From Agathobaculum ammoniilyticum (lineage in GTDB: Bacteria; Bacillota; Clostridia; Oscillospirales; Butyricicoccaceae): a stretch of DNA of 64,000 nucleotides. This document shows, in pieces, positions 23,575-31,120 of the stretch. The notes beneath the pieces were generated by a model. It did no database searches, was not told the origin of the DNA, and was given only the letters and a program-made list of their open reading frames with translations. A program made the translations under genes and the position numbers. Positions within the stretch are counted from its first letter, which is position 1. Each line of letters opens with the position of its first letter. Location: positions 1-64,000 of the forward strand of contig NZ_JAOQJE010000007.1 of the NCBI RefSeq assembly GCF_025567315.1. Reading direction: 5' to 3'.

Positions 23575-24446
23575 CCTCGGCGGAGCTGGGCGGGCAGGAG
23601 GCCTACCGGATCAGCCGCGTCATTGGCAACAATTTTGTATGTATCATTGACCCTGATGGACGCGAGGTTATCCTGCGCGGCTTGGGGATCGGCTTCAAAA
23701 AGCAGTCGGGCGACCTTGTACCCGCGTGTAAGGTGGAGAAGATCTACGACCTGCGCGATCCGGAGAAATCCTCCCGCCTGATGGAGCTGCTCGGCGACGT
23801 GCCGGCGGAATTTCTGGATGTCAGCACGGAGATCATAGAGGAAGCGAAAAGGATGACTGGACGGCGGCTGAGCGAAAATATTTATATCACCCTGACCGAT
23901 CACATCTGCTTTGCGGTGGAGCGCCTGCGCACCGGCACGGCGTATTCCAATCAACTGCTGTGGGAGAACCCCACCGAGTTCGCCATGGGGATTCAAGCGC
24001 TCGATATCATCGAGCGGCGGCTCGGTTACCGCCTTTCCAAGGATGAGGCAGGATTCATCGCGCTTCATATCGTCAACGCGGAGATCGACGGGCGTATGGC
24101 CGACATGGTCCGCATCACCGAGCTCATCAGCCGCATTGTCGCAGAGGTGCAGGCGTATTATGGCGTTGCGCTGGACGACCAATCCCTGGATTACGGGCGG
24201 TTCATCACCCACCTCAAATTTCTGGGACAGCGCATTACACAGGGCCAGTATGCACAAGATAATGATTCCGAGTTCCAGTCCATGATCGTCCGGCGCTACC
24301 GGTATGACTACCAGTGCGCCGAGCGCATCCGAGATGATTTGGCGCAGGCGTTCTCCATCCGGCTGCCGCCGGAGGAGATGACCTTCCTGACCATCCATTT
24401 GCACCGCCTTGCCATGAATATGGGTATATCTGATAAAGAGGAGTAA
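23571..24446 (+). CDS. BglG/LicT-family antiterminator
   Basis: 291-residue antiterminator: N-terminal CAT RNA-binding domain (about residues 1-70, YRISRVIGNNFVCII), then PRD1 (LTDHICFAVERLR, His about 105; LHIVNAE) and PRD2 (GRFITHLKFLGQR; LTIHLHRLA). It binds the RAT in its own leader. PRD histidines are phosphorylated by the PTS in the family. It lies between HPr and the transporter, in the LicT/GlcT manner. Confidence 0.92.
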   Translation: MTSAELGGQEAYRISRVIGNNFVCIIDPDGREVILRGLGIGFKKQSGDLVPACKVEKIYDLRDPEKSSRLMELLGDVPAEFLDVSTEIIEEAKRMTGRRLSENIYITLTDHICFAVERLRTGTAYSNQLLWENPTEFAMGIQALDIIERRLGYRLSKDEAGFIALHIVNAEIDGRMADMVRITELISRIVAEVQAYYGVALDDQSLDYGRFITHLKFLGQRITQGQYAQDNDSEFQSMIVRRYRYDYQCAERIRDDLAQAFSIRLPPEEMTFLTIHLHRLAMNMGISDKEE

Positions 24447-24451
24447 GGTAT

Positions 24452-26566
24452 ATGAAAGATAAGATTTTTGGCGTGCTGCAGCGTGTCGGCCGTTCGTTCA
24501 TGCTGCCGATCGCGATCCTGCCGGTAGCCGGCCTGTTCCTGGGCGTAGGCGGGTCGTTTACCAATGAAACCATGCTGGAAACCTATGGCCTGATGGGGCT
24601 GATGGGGCCTGGCACGTTCATCAACGCGATTTTGCAGGTACTCAACGCAGCCGGTTCGGTCGTGTTCGATAACCTGCCGTTGATCTTTGCCATTGGCGTC
24701 GCCATCGGCATGGCCAAGCAGGAGAAGGAGGTCTCCGCCCTGTCGGCGGTCATCGCGTTCTTCGTTATGCACGCGACCATCGGTGCGATGATTGGTGACT
24801 TCGGCGCGCCCGACCTGTCCGGCGCGACCGCGAGCGTGCTGGGCATCAATTCGCTGCAAATGGGTGTGTTCGGCGGTATTATCGTCGGCTTGGGTACGGC
24901 GGCGCTGCACAACCGCTTTTACAAGATTCAGCTTCCGCAGGTGCTCAGCTTTTTCAGCGGCACGCGCTTCGTGCCGATTATCTCAGCGGCGGTCTACCTG
25001 GTGGTGGGCATCGCAATGTATTATATCTGGCCGGTGATTCAGAGCGGCATCAACGCGCTCGGCGGCTTTGTCCTCGCGTCCGGCTATGGCGGCACCTGGC
25101 TGTACGGCTTTATTGAGCGCGCGCTCATCCCGTTCGGTCTGCACCATGTGTTCTATATTCCGTTCTGGCAGACCGCGCTCGGAGGCACGGCCATGGTGGG
25201 CGGCGCGCTGGTGGAGGGCGCGCAGAACATCTTCTTCGCCGAGCTGGCCACTCCGGACATCAAGCATTTCTCGGTCGAGGCGACCCGCTTTATGGCCGGT
25301 AAGTTCCCGCTGATGATCTTCGGCTTGCCGGGCGCGGCGCTCGCGCTGTATCGCTGCGCCAAGCCGGAAAACCGCAAGGCGGTCGGCGGCCTGCTGCTCT
25401 CCGCGGCGCTGACCTCCATGCTCACCGGTATCACCGAGCCGCTCGAGTTCACCTTCCTGTTCGTCGCGCCGGTGATGTATGTGGTACACTGTGTGTTTGC
25501 GGGCGCGTCTTATATGATTATGCACATCCTGAACGTCGGTGTAGGCCTGACTTTCTCGGGCGGACTGATCGACCTGACGCTGTTCGGCGTGATGCAGGGT
25601 AACGCCAAAACGAGCTGGCTGTGGATTCCAGTGGTGGGTGTTATCTACTTCATCGTCTACTACCTGGTGTTCTCGTTCATGATTAAGAAATTCGACTATA
25701 AGACCCCGGGCCGCGACGACAGCGAAATCAAGCTGTACACCCGCAAGGATGTCAACGCCCGCAAGGAGGGCGAGGCGGCTGCGCAAGGCGGCCGCGAGGA
25801 TTCGCTCTCGCGCCAGATCATGGTGGGTCTGGGCGGCAAGGCTAACATTTCGGATGTGGACTGCTGTATCACCCGCCTGCGCTGCACGGTACAGGATGCG
25901 TCCAAGGTCGACCAGCAGCTTCTGAAGGAAACCGGCGCTTCGGGCGTCATCTGCAAGGGCCAGGGCGTACAGGTGGTCTACGGCCCGCGCGTATCCAACA
26001 TCAAGTCCGATCTGGAAGCCTTCCTGGCCTCTCCGGTGAGCGACCAGGCCGCGCCGGAGCCCGCAGCACCTTCAGCGGCTCCAGAAACGGCTTCTTCCGA
26101 TCCTGCGGCCGGTCAACCCATCGTTATCGCGTCCCCGCTCGCGGGCAAGGTGATCCCGCTCGAGGACGTCGCGGACGGTGTGTTCTCCGAAAAGATGGTG
26201 GGCGACGGCTTCGCGGTCGAACCGTCGGGCAACCAGGTTTACGCGCCGGCCGACTGCGAGGTGGCGACCGTGTTTGGCACCAAGCACGCCATCGGTCTGG
26301 TGATGACGGAGGGCTGCGAGCTGCTTATCCATCTGGGCATCGACACCGTGCAGCTGGGTGGCGCGCCCTTTACCATCCAAGTCAAGGAGGGCGACACGCT
26401 CAAGAAAGGCGACCTGATTGGCAGCTTCGACGAAAAGGCCATCCTGGACGCGGGCTATCGCACGGTAACGCCGGTAGTGGTCACGAATTCGGATCAATAC
26501 TCGTCGTTTGAGCTGTGCAAAACCGGCGCGGTAAAGCCCGGGGAGAACGTGCTCACGGTGAAATAA
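24452..26566 (+). CDS. ptsG: PTS glucose-type EIICBA
   Basis: 704-residue fused transporter: EIIC (1-~420, ten or so membrane segments, with ITEPLEFTFLFVAP), EIIB (about 455-530, Cys in DCCITRLRC), a Pro/Ala linker (about 530-555), and EIIA (about 555-704, His in LLIHLGIDTV). It takes up and phosphorylates a hexose, probably glucose; N-acetylglucosamine is the alternative. It starts six bases after the antiterminator and is followed by a terminator. Confidence 0.9.
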   Translation: MKDKIFGVLQRVGRSFMLPIAILPVAGLFLGVGGSFTNETMLETYGLMGLMGPGTFINAILQVLNAAGSVVFDNLPLIFAIGVAIGMAKQEKEVSALSAVIAFFVMHATIGAMIGDFGAPDLSGATASVLGINSLQMGVFGGIIVGLGTAALHNRFYKIQLPQVLSFFSGTRFVPIISAAVYLVVGIAMYYIWPVIQSGINALGGFVLASGYGGTWLYGFIERALIPFGLHHVFYIPFWQTALGGTAMVGGALVEGAQNIFFAELATPDIKHFSVEATRFMAGKFPLMIFGLPGAALALYRCAKPENRKAVGGLLLSAALTSMLTGITEPLEFTFLFVAPVMYVVHCVFAGASYMIMHILNVGVGLTFSGGLIDLTLFGVMQGNAKTSWLWIPVVGVIYFIVYYLVFSFMIKKFDYKTPGRDDSEIKLYTRKDVNARKEGEAAAQGGREDSLSRQIMVGLGGKANISDVDCCITRLRCTVQDASKVDQQLLKETGASGVICKGQGVQVVYGPRVSNIKSDLEAFLASPVSDQAAPEPAAPSAAPETASSDPAAGQPIVIASPLAGKVIPLEDVADGVFSEKMVGDGFAVEPSGNQVYAPADCEVATVFGTKHAIGLVMTEGCELLIHLGIDTVQLGGAPFTIQVKEGDTLKKGDLIGSFDEKAILDAGYRTVTPVVVTNSDQYSSFELCKTGAVKPGENVLTVK

Positions 26567-26581
26567 CAGCGGAAAAATAAG

Positions 26582-26627
26582 AGCAGAGGTGGCATGCCGG
26601 AACGGGCGCCGCCTCTGCTGTTTTTTC
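26582..26627 (+). terminator. PTS operon terminator
   Basis: Stem AGCAGAGG(T)GGC / GCC(G)CCTCTGCT with a larger loop, followed by six Ts. Confidence 0.85.
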
Positions 26628-26669
26628 GTTACGATGGGGAAGGAGACAGCGCCGGTATCCTCCAGACAA

Positions 26670-26707
26670 AAAAGAAAGACCTGATTTCAAATGAAATCAG
26701 GTCTTTT
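26670..26707. terminator. Bidirectional hairpin at left att site
   Basis: AAAAGAAAGACCTGATTTC / GAAATCAGGTCTTTT around AAAT, directly left of the att copy. It is the chromosomal counterpart of the hairpin at 35387-35421 and was probably the original terminator of the tRNA gene. Confidence 0.7.
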
Positions 26708-26754
26708 ATGGTTGCGGGGGCTGGACTTGAACCAACGACCTCCGGGTTATGAGC
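26708..26754. repeat. Distal att copy (47 bp)
   Basis: Identical to 35423-35469. It holds the 3' half of tRNA-fMet from the anticodon loop to CCA but then diverges, so it is not a functional tRNA. It marks the far end of the element. Confidence 0.9.
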
Positions 26755-26782
26755 GATGAAGCAAAGGCGCAGAAAGAAGAAA

Positions 26783-26834
26783 AACACTATATATAGATTT
26801 CTGTAATGCAGAATAATCTATATAGTGTGTTTTC
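26783..26834 (-). terminator. Terminator of the DUF4062 gene
   Basis: Long AT-rich inverted repeat (AATCTATATAGTGTG...ACTATATATAGATT) ending in GTGTTTTTCTTC on the minus strand, 56 bases after the DUF4062 stop. Confidence 0.6.
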
Positions 26835-26889
26835 GAGCGGCAGCGATTTGTTCTTTTTTGAGGGGGAAGAACAAAAGAAGAACAGACAT

Positions 26890-27918
26890 TTAAAACGGAA
26901 CATCGCTATCGTCGAAGTTGCTGGGCAGTTCGAAAGCAGTATCTTCTATCGAAATAAAGGGGTGCTGATTATCTTTTTCATATTGTTGTATCGCGTTTTG
27001 TGAAATAAATTTGAGAGTGTCTTTAGAAGTGAACATGAAATCAAGATCAATAAACAGTTGCTTGCTACCCAAACAAAACATATTGCTGTTCTCAAGTGAT
27101 TCCTCAAATCCAAAAACAAATTCTAATAAATCGAGCAGTTCATTTTTCGTTTTAAAGAATATTACGGAGTTGTTGTTGAATTGTGTGGGTTCACGATTAA
27201 GATTTAGTAAAATATTCGAGATGTGGATAAGTATTGGATTTACTGACAATCTTGTAGTTTCAATATTATAATAAAGTGAATTAGAGGTATTCAGAAGAGT
27301 GTCGGAACAGGAGTTGATCGTGCTAATGACTTCCCTTAATTCGTCTGTAAGGGATTTAATGGTCATTAGCCCCTCGCTTTGTCGTTGCTGCTCCTTATTG
27401 TAAAGAAATGTTTGGAATAATCCTGCCCATTGTATTCGCAAGCATTCTACTATGTTGGAAGCAGTTAAAAAATCATTGATAATTATATTTCGGCTGCTTT
27501 TAATTTGTTCGATGAATTCAAAAATACGAACATCATCAACAAATGCGGGGGAGAATCCGTCTAAATTTTTATTAGAGCAGTATGTGGCATACTCTGTATA
27601 TACATTTCGCTCAATAAAAATATATATTTGCTTGTTTAAAGTTATAGCGTGTTTCATTTCGTTCATAGTGATTGAGTTACCACTTTGATCGGACGATTCA
27701 GCACCGTATCTACCACCGACTACACCAACAATGATTTCGCATTGGGATAGTTCATTATAGCAATCATTTTCTAAGGTGCTTGTGACATTATATGTGACAC
27801 CGTGTCGTTCGCTTAAAATAGGCGTATAGCCGTATGATAAAATGAAGCTTTCTATATCTTGTCGGACTTGCTTGAGATCGTAGCATGTAGAGCTTACAAA
27901 AACCTTAGGTGCAGACAT
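26890..27918 (-). CDS. DUF4062 domain protein, element cargo
   Basis: 342 residues. The first ~90 are a DUF4062 domain (VFVSSTCYDLKQVRQDIESF, then VGVVGGRYGAES), a TIR-like fold found in bacterial defence and signalling proteins. The rest is AT-rich coding sequence with no domain I recognise. It has its own AAGGGG ribosome site and terminator and is much more AT-rich than its neighbours, so it was acquired separately. A role in phage defence is plausible from the family and position; no effector partner is seen beside it. Confidence 0.75.
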   Translation of the reverse strand: MSAPKVFVSSTCYDLKQVRQDIESFILSYGYTPILSERHGVTYNVTSTLENDCYNELSQCEIIVGVVGGRYGAESSDQSGNSITMNEMKHAITLNKQIYIFIERNVYTEYATYCSNKNLDGFSPAFVDDVRIFEFIEQIKSSRNIIINDFLTASNIVECLRIQWAGLFQTFLYNKEQQRQSEGLMTIKSLTDELREVISTINSCSDTLLNTSNSLYYNIETTRLSVNPILIHISNILLNLNREPTQFNNNSVIFFKTKNELLDLLEFVFGFEESLENSNMFCLGSKQLFIDLDFMFTSKDTLKFISQNAIQQYEKDNQHPFISIEDTAFELPSNFDDSDVPF

Positions 27919-28012
27919 AGCGCTATCCCCTTTATTTATGTAAATAAATTCTATATTCTCAAATATAGTATAATAAATTGCGTGGAGCTTGTAAACGGCT
28001 TCTTTGGATGGG

Positions 28013-28034
28013 TCAATAGAGTATACCCTATTGA
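28013..28034. promoter_or_regulatory. 22-bp palindrome, candidate element operator
   Basis: Starts TCAATAG, ends CTATTGA, centred on GTATAC; 10 of 11 pairs match. Its right half TATACCCTATTGA recurs at 28107-28119, overlapping the -35 of the resolvase promoter. It lies between the divergent DUF4062 and resolvase genes. Confidence 0.55.
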
Positions 28035-28115
28035 TACACTTAAAAAGCCCTCAAAAGCGTCTCACACGGATTTTAAAATGATTTATGAAACGTATTAAAA
28101 ATAATATATACCCTA

Positions 28116-28144
28116 TTGACACAAAAGCATATATAGTGTATACT
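28116..28144 (+). promoter_or_regulatory. Resolvase promoter
   Basis: Exact TTGACA, 17 bases, TATACT, 54 bases before the resolvase start. The -35 overlaps the repeat TATACCCTATTGA. Confidence 0.85.
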
Positions 28145-28197
28145 TAAAGCATGGAAAAGGCATATAGACAGCACACGTCAGAGAGAGGGCGCAGACC

Positions 28198-28806
28198 ATG
28201 ACTTTTGAATATACGCGCGTCAGCACAAATGACCAAAACCCCGAACGGCAACATATTGCAATCGCGGAATATGCTGCGGCAAACGGTATTGTAATAGATC
28301 GCGCCTATGAAGATAAGGCGAGCGGGCGGGACTTCCAGCGGCCACAATATCAGGCCATGAAAGCGACGCTTCGCGCTGGTGATGTTGTCATTATCAAAGA
28401 ACTTGACCGCATGGGGCGCAACATGGAGCAAATCAAGCGGGAGTGGCAGGAATTGCAGCAGATCGGGGCAAGTATTATCGTAACCGATACCCCGCTGCTG
28501 AATACAGCCAATAAGACCGACCTTGAAAAGCAGCTTATTACCAATATCGTTTTTGAACTGCTGGCCTATATGGCCGAAAAGGAGCGGCAGAAGATACACG
28601 CGCGGCAGGCCGAGGGGATCGCCATTGCCAAGGAACAGGGCAAGTATAAAGGGCGCAAGCCGATTGTGCGGGCAGACTTCCCGAAAGTATATCAGGCATG
28701 GAAAGCAGGCGAAATAACGGCTGTGGCCGCTGTGGAGCAGTTACAGCTTAGCAAGGCCACCTTTTACCGAAAAGTGCGGGAATACGAAAGGAGCGCGGGC
28801 GTATGA
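28198..28806 (+). CDS. Serine recombinase (resolvase/invertase)
   Basis: 202 residues. The N-terminal resolvase domain has the catalytic Ser in YTRVSTNDQN and the arginines in ELDRMGRNM. A C-terminal HTH (AVAAVEQLQLSKATFYRKV) matches the Hin/Tn3 resolvase type. A role in resolving multimers of a replicating circular form fits the rolling-circle Rep in the same element. It overlaps the next small gene by ATGA. Confidence 0.92.
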   Translation: MTFEYTRVSTNDQNPERQHIAIAEYAAANGIVIDRAYEDKASGRDFQRPQYQAMKATLRAGDVVIIKELDRMGRNMEQIKREWQELQQIGASIIVTDTPLLNTANKTDLEKQLITNIVFELLAYMAEKERQKIHARQAEGIAIAKEQGKYKGRKPIVRADFPKVYQAWKAGEITAVAAVEQLQLSKATFYRKVREYERSAGV

Positions 28807-28970
28807 GCGAAAAGGACTTTTTGACCGTAGCTGACGTTGCGCGGGAATTGGGATTGACCGCCCGAACCGTGCGGCGGCTGTTCAGCACTGGCAAGCTGCG
28901 AGGGAAGAAGATCGCGGGCAAGTATATTATCACGCGTGACGCTTTGAAGCGGTATATTGATGCGGCATAA
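28803..28970 (+). CDS. Small HTH protein (excisionase-like)
   Basis: 55-residue protein. Nearly all of it is a MerR-like HTH_17 domain (LTVADVARELGLTARTVRRL ... KYIITRDALKRYI), the excisionase fold. It starts within the resolvase stop (ATGA), so it is co-translated. It could be the element's Xis or a co-regulator of the resolvase. It is followed by paired hairpins. Confidence 0.8.
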   Translation: MSEKDFLTVADVARELGLTARTVRRLFSTGKLRGKKIAGKYIITRDALKRYIDAA

Positions 28971-28973
28971 TAC

Positions 28974-29039
28974 CAACAATCCCCCGCACGGCTGCGCATG
29001 CGAGGGATTGTTGACTTTCGCGCGTTTTTCTGCGAAAGT
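28974..29039 (+). terminator. Two hairpins after the resolvase operon
   Basis: CAACAATCCC / GGGATTGTTG (28974-29013), then CTTTCGC / GCGAAAG (29016-29039). The T-runs are poor. The segment GCGAGGGATTG recurs at 29061-29071. Confidence 0.45.
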
Positions 29040-29068
29040 AATGGATGCATGGCCGCGTGTGCGAGGGA

Positions 29069-29097
29069 TTGACAAACCCGCTTGCGGGCGGTATACT
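29069..29097 (+). promoter_or_regulatory. Promoter of the putative antitoxin RNA
   Basis: Exact TTGACA, 17 bases, TATACT, with no open frame with a ribosome site downstream; the transcript would run into the hairpin at 29149-29189. Confidence 0.75.
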
Positions 29098-29103
29098 AAA
29101 CAT

Positions 29104-29195
29104 AGAAAAGGGTGCTGCCGGTAGACGGTTAGCCCCGAATATTGGGTTGGAAGTAACCGCAACATTGGGAGTGAGGCGGTTACTTCTGTTTATTG
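29104..29195 (+). ncRNA. Putative type I antitoxin RNA
   Basis: Predicted short RNA of about 90 nt between a consensus promoter and the stem GAAGTAACCGC / GCGGTTACTTC. Its 3' end overlaps, in antisense, the stop codon and 3' end of the 23-residue toxin-like gene. Its leader GGTGCTGCCG...GACGGTTAGCCCC resembles the toxin mRNA leader. The convergent layout with a shared terminator is typical of Firmicute type I systems. Confidence 0.55.
29149..29189. terminator. Shared bidirectional terminator of the toxin/antitoxin pair
   Basis: 11-bp stem GAAGTAACCGC / GCGGTTACTTC. The toxin stop codon TAA lies inside the right arm. Confidence 0.65.
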
Positions 29196-29251
29196 CTTAA
29201 AATACGCTCGATAAGTACAAGTATCACTACAAGCATTATGAGATATTCCAT
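29180..29251 (-). CDS. 23-residue hydrophobic peptide, putative type I toxin
   Basis: Product MEYLIMLVVILVLIERILSN plus three residues: one membrane helix with a basic tail, like the small holin-like toxins of the Fst/TxpA kind. The ribosome site AAAGGGGG precedes ATG 29251. Its leader on the minus strand can fold (CCCCTGAAAGGGG) over the ribosome site. A minus-strand promoter lies at 29317-29345. It is too short for homology to decide; the transcript layout is the main support. Confidence 0.6.
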   Translation of the reverse strand: MEYLIMLVVILVLIERILSNKQK

Positions 29252-29316
29252 AGCAGCGCCCCCTTTCAGGGGCAAGACTTAACCGCCTACCGCTGGCGCG
29301 GCAGCACCGTACCCGT

Positions 29317-29345
29317 AGTATAGCAGAAAAACGTCGAAACTGCAA
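29317..29345 (-). promoter_or_regulatory. Promoter of the toxin mRNA
   Basis: On the minus strand TTGCAG, 17 bases, TATACT, about 66 bases upstream of the toxin start. Confidence 0.7.
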
Positions 29346-29404
29346 GCAAAGCCCCTGCACGTTGTGCGGGGGCTTTTGCTGTTCCCGCACGGCTGCGCGT
29401 GCGG
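29346..29404. terminator. Tandem hairpins ending the leftward Rep operon
   Basis: AAAGCCCCTGCAC / GTGCGGGGGCTTT (29348-29376) and CCCGCACG / CGTGCGGG (29383-29404). They separate the toxin promoter from the zinc-ribbon gene and can stop leftward transcripts. Confidence 0.55.
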
Positions 29405-29466
29405 GATTCCCTATATTCAAGCGGGTATGCAATGGAAAAGGCATACAGCCGCCATGAAAGGGCGTA

Positions 29467-29664
29467 TCAGGAAACACCCGCTTGTGCGGATGCGGCGGCA
29501 AAGATGGTTTGCCCGTCGATATTGACGAGGATTTCCCGCTTGCAGCCGCGACACCACGCGGGAAAATCGCGGCATTGCGTGTGACGTATCACTTTGAATA
29601 GTTTTCTTCCGCAGATCGGGCAGTAAAACCATGTGCTGCCGTCCGCTGTGCTTTTGATTTTCAT
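29467..29664 (-). CDS. Cysteine-rich KTR-type zinc-ribbon protein
   Basis: 65 residues with two CxxC pairs: CPICGRKLFKV and CRGCKREILVNI, plus CRDFPAWC. This matches the Cys_rich_KTR family, small proteins common on mobile elements of Firmicutes. The start is 3 bases past the upstream gene's stop. It presumably binds zinc; the function is unknown. Confidence 0.75.
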   Translation of the reverse strand: MKIKSTADGSTWFYCPICGRKLFKVIRHTQCRDFPAWCRGCKREILVNIDGQTIFAAASAQAGVS

Positions 29665-29666
29665 GG

Positions 29667-29852
29667 TTATGCCCCTTGTTCTCTGATGCTTACGCTTATA
29701 TCGCCGTCATGCCCGCAGACAGGGCAGATAAAGCCGATGCGTTTACAAATGCTGTCTGCATATAGATAGAATAGCGTCACACCGCAGACAGGGCAAGGGA
29801 TTGCTGCGCGTGTGGGTCGGTGTTTGGGTTTTATGATGCGTTTTCGTTTCAT
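29667..29852 (-). CDS. Small zinc-ribbon protein
   Basis: 61 residues: basic N-terminus (MKRKRIIKPKHR), then CPVCGVTLFYLY and CPVCGHDGDISV, one zinc ribbon. AAGGAG lies nine bases before ATG 29852; the longer frame to 30074 has no such site and is rejected. It overlaps in style with the following KTR gene, perhaps a duplicate. Confidence 0.7.
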   Translation of the reverse strand: MKRKRIIKPKHRPTRAAIPCPVCGVTLFYLYADSICKRIGFICPVCGHDGDISVSIREQGA

Positions 29853-29961
29853 TGTAGCGTACTCCTTATGTGGGGCATTTCGGAAAAGCCGGAAATGCAT
29901 TTCGGGAATTGGCATGAGTAATAGCACGCTTGCCCTATAGAAGAAAATTTCCATAGGTAGG

Positions 29962-30013
29962 CGCTTCACCGTCTGGTGAAATGGTGTCCCCCAAATGGGG
30001 ACAGGGTGAAGCG
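29962..30013. other. Cloverleaf-like inverted repeat structure
   Basis: Outer stem CGCTTCACC / GGTGAAGCG encloses two hairpins, CACC-GTCT-GGTG and TGTCCCC / GGGGACA. It lies in the gap between the 164-residue protein and the zinc-ribbon gene. There is no T-run. Confidence 0.5.
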
Positions 30014-30058
30014 GCAGGCGAGCGGGCGTGTATTCAAATGGAACACCGTGCGGCGGGC

Positions 30059-30553
30059 TTATCCGGCAGCACAAAGCGCGCGGGAAGATGTGTACATTTT
30101 TTTCGCCCGCTTGCCCTCGATGCCGTGCGCCTGCACTGTCATCAACTCCGCGATGTATTGCGCGCCTATATCGGCCAAGCGTTCAGCATGGGGATTGTCG
30201 CCGTGCAGCCAGAAGCAGGAAAATGCCACCTGCACTTCTTCGTCGGGTGCATCGGTGAGCAAATAGACCTTGGTCGCGTCCGGCGTGCGCATATCGAAAG
30301 CATAGATATAGCGCAGGGGTAAAGGCTGCGCGTGCATGGCGAGCTGCCCGCGCAGAGGGCGTATAAACGCCTGCTTCCAGTGCCAGTGCAGCAGATCGGC
30401 AGACAGGTTAAATCGGTGCAGGTCGAGCGGGAGGGTGTATAAACGGCTGTCAGGGGAAAAGCTGGCGGCGATTTTGGCCGCAAGATGCTTCCGCGACTGG
30501 TAGGTGTTCCAGCGGTGTTCGGTAGCTATGACGGCTGCGCTTTTGGTTTTCAT
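30059..30553 (-). CDS. Hypothetical 164-residue element protein
   Basis: Starts MKTKSAAVIATEHRWNTYQS at ATG 30553 after GAGGTGAC; the longer frame to 30946 is a GC-driven extension. It is basic, with aromatic-rich stretches (LLHWHWKQAFIRPLRGQL; AFDMRTPDATKVYLLTDAPD). I recognise no domain. It lies downstream of rep in the same direction, so it may be a replication or copy-control accessory. Confidence 0.65.
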   Translation of the reverse strand: MKTKSAAVIATEHRWNTYQSRKHLAAKIAASFSPDSRLYTLPLDLHRFNLSADLLHWHWKQAFIRPLRGQLAMHAQPLPLRYIYAFDMRTPDATKVYLLTDAPDEEVQVAFSCFWLHGDNPHAERLADIGAQYIAELMTVQAHGIEGKRAKKMYTSSRALCAAG

Positions 30554-31120
30554 GGTGTCACCTCGTAAATTTTCTTGGCATAGGGAAAAAATCTTGCGTG
30601 CATGGGGCTGTGCGGTCTTACACCCGATGCCCCGAAACTTTTTCAGGGCGGGGGGAGGAGCATAACGGGCGCAGGCATAGCGCACAGGCGGGCAGGCGGG
30701 CGCTTGCACCCAAGCGTTTGTTTTTTTGTCGCGGTTTCCAAGGGGAGAAAAGCGGCGTTTATAGCGGCTTTTGCAGGGTTTGCAGGGCGATATAAAGCGG
30801 CGGTCAGGGGAGCCGAACGGGCGGCGTAACGTGCGCTTGCATGAACCACACCCCGCTTGCGAAAGTGCCGCAGTAAAATTCCTGTCTGGGGTGCGGTCTT
30901 GGGGCAGGCGGACAGTTGCGGCGAATGGGGGGAGTGCTCTGCACACACTGCACGCGGTCGCGCGCGTTGGCTCTCCTGTTCTGTTTCCAGAATACCCGAC
31001 CGCCCGGCAGATTACAAGGCGCGCGGGGTATTTTCTCTATGCGCCACTCTACAGTTATACATGGCTTCAAGCCTGAAAGGTTTTGCTATTGAGTTGTACA
31101 GGTTTCCGAGCGGGTGCGGC
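30554..31120. other. 567-bp non-coding stretch downstream of rep
   Basis: I see no frame with a credible start. It holds short inverted repeats, for example GTGCGGC / GCCGCAC near its right end (about 31116-31134, overlapping the rep tail), and GC-rich direct repeats. A single-strand origin of a rolling-circle replicon could lie here; this is only a suggestion. Confidence 0.4.

Noticed and set aside
26708..26754. Possible second tRNA-Met gene
   Set aside because: Only the 3' half matches; the 5' half is absent, so it is an att remnant.
30554..31120. Small open frames on both strands downstream of rep
   Set aside because: None has a credible ribosome site and none resembles a known protein; treated as non-coding.
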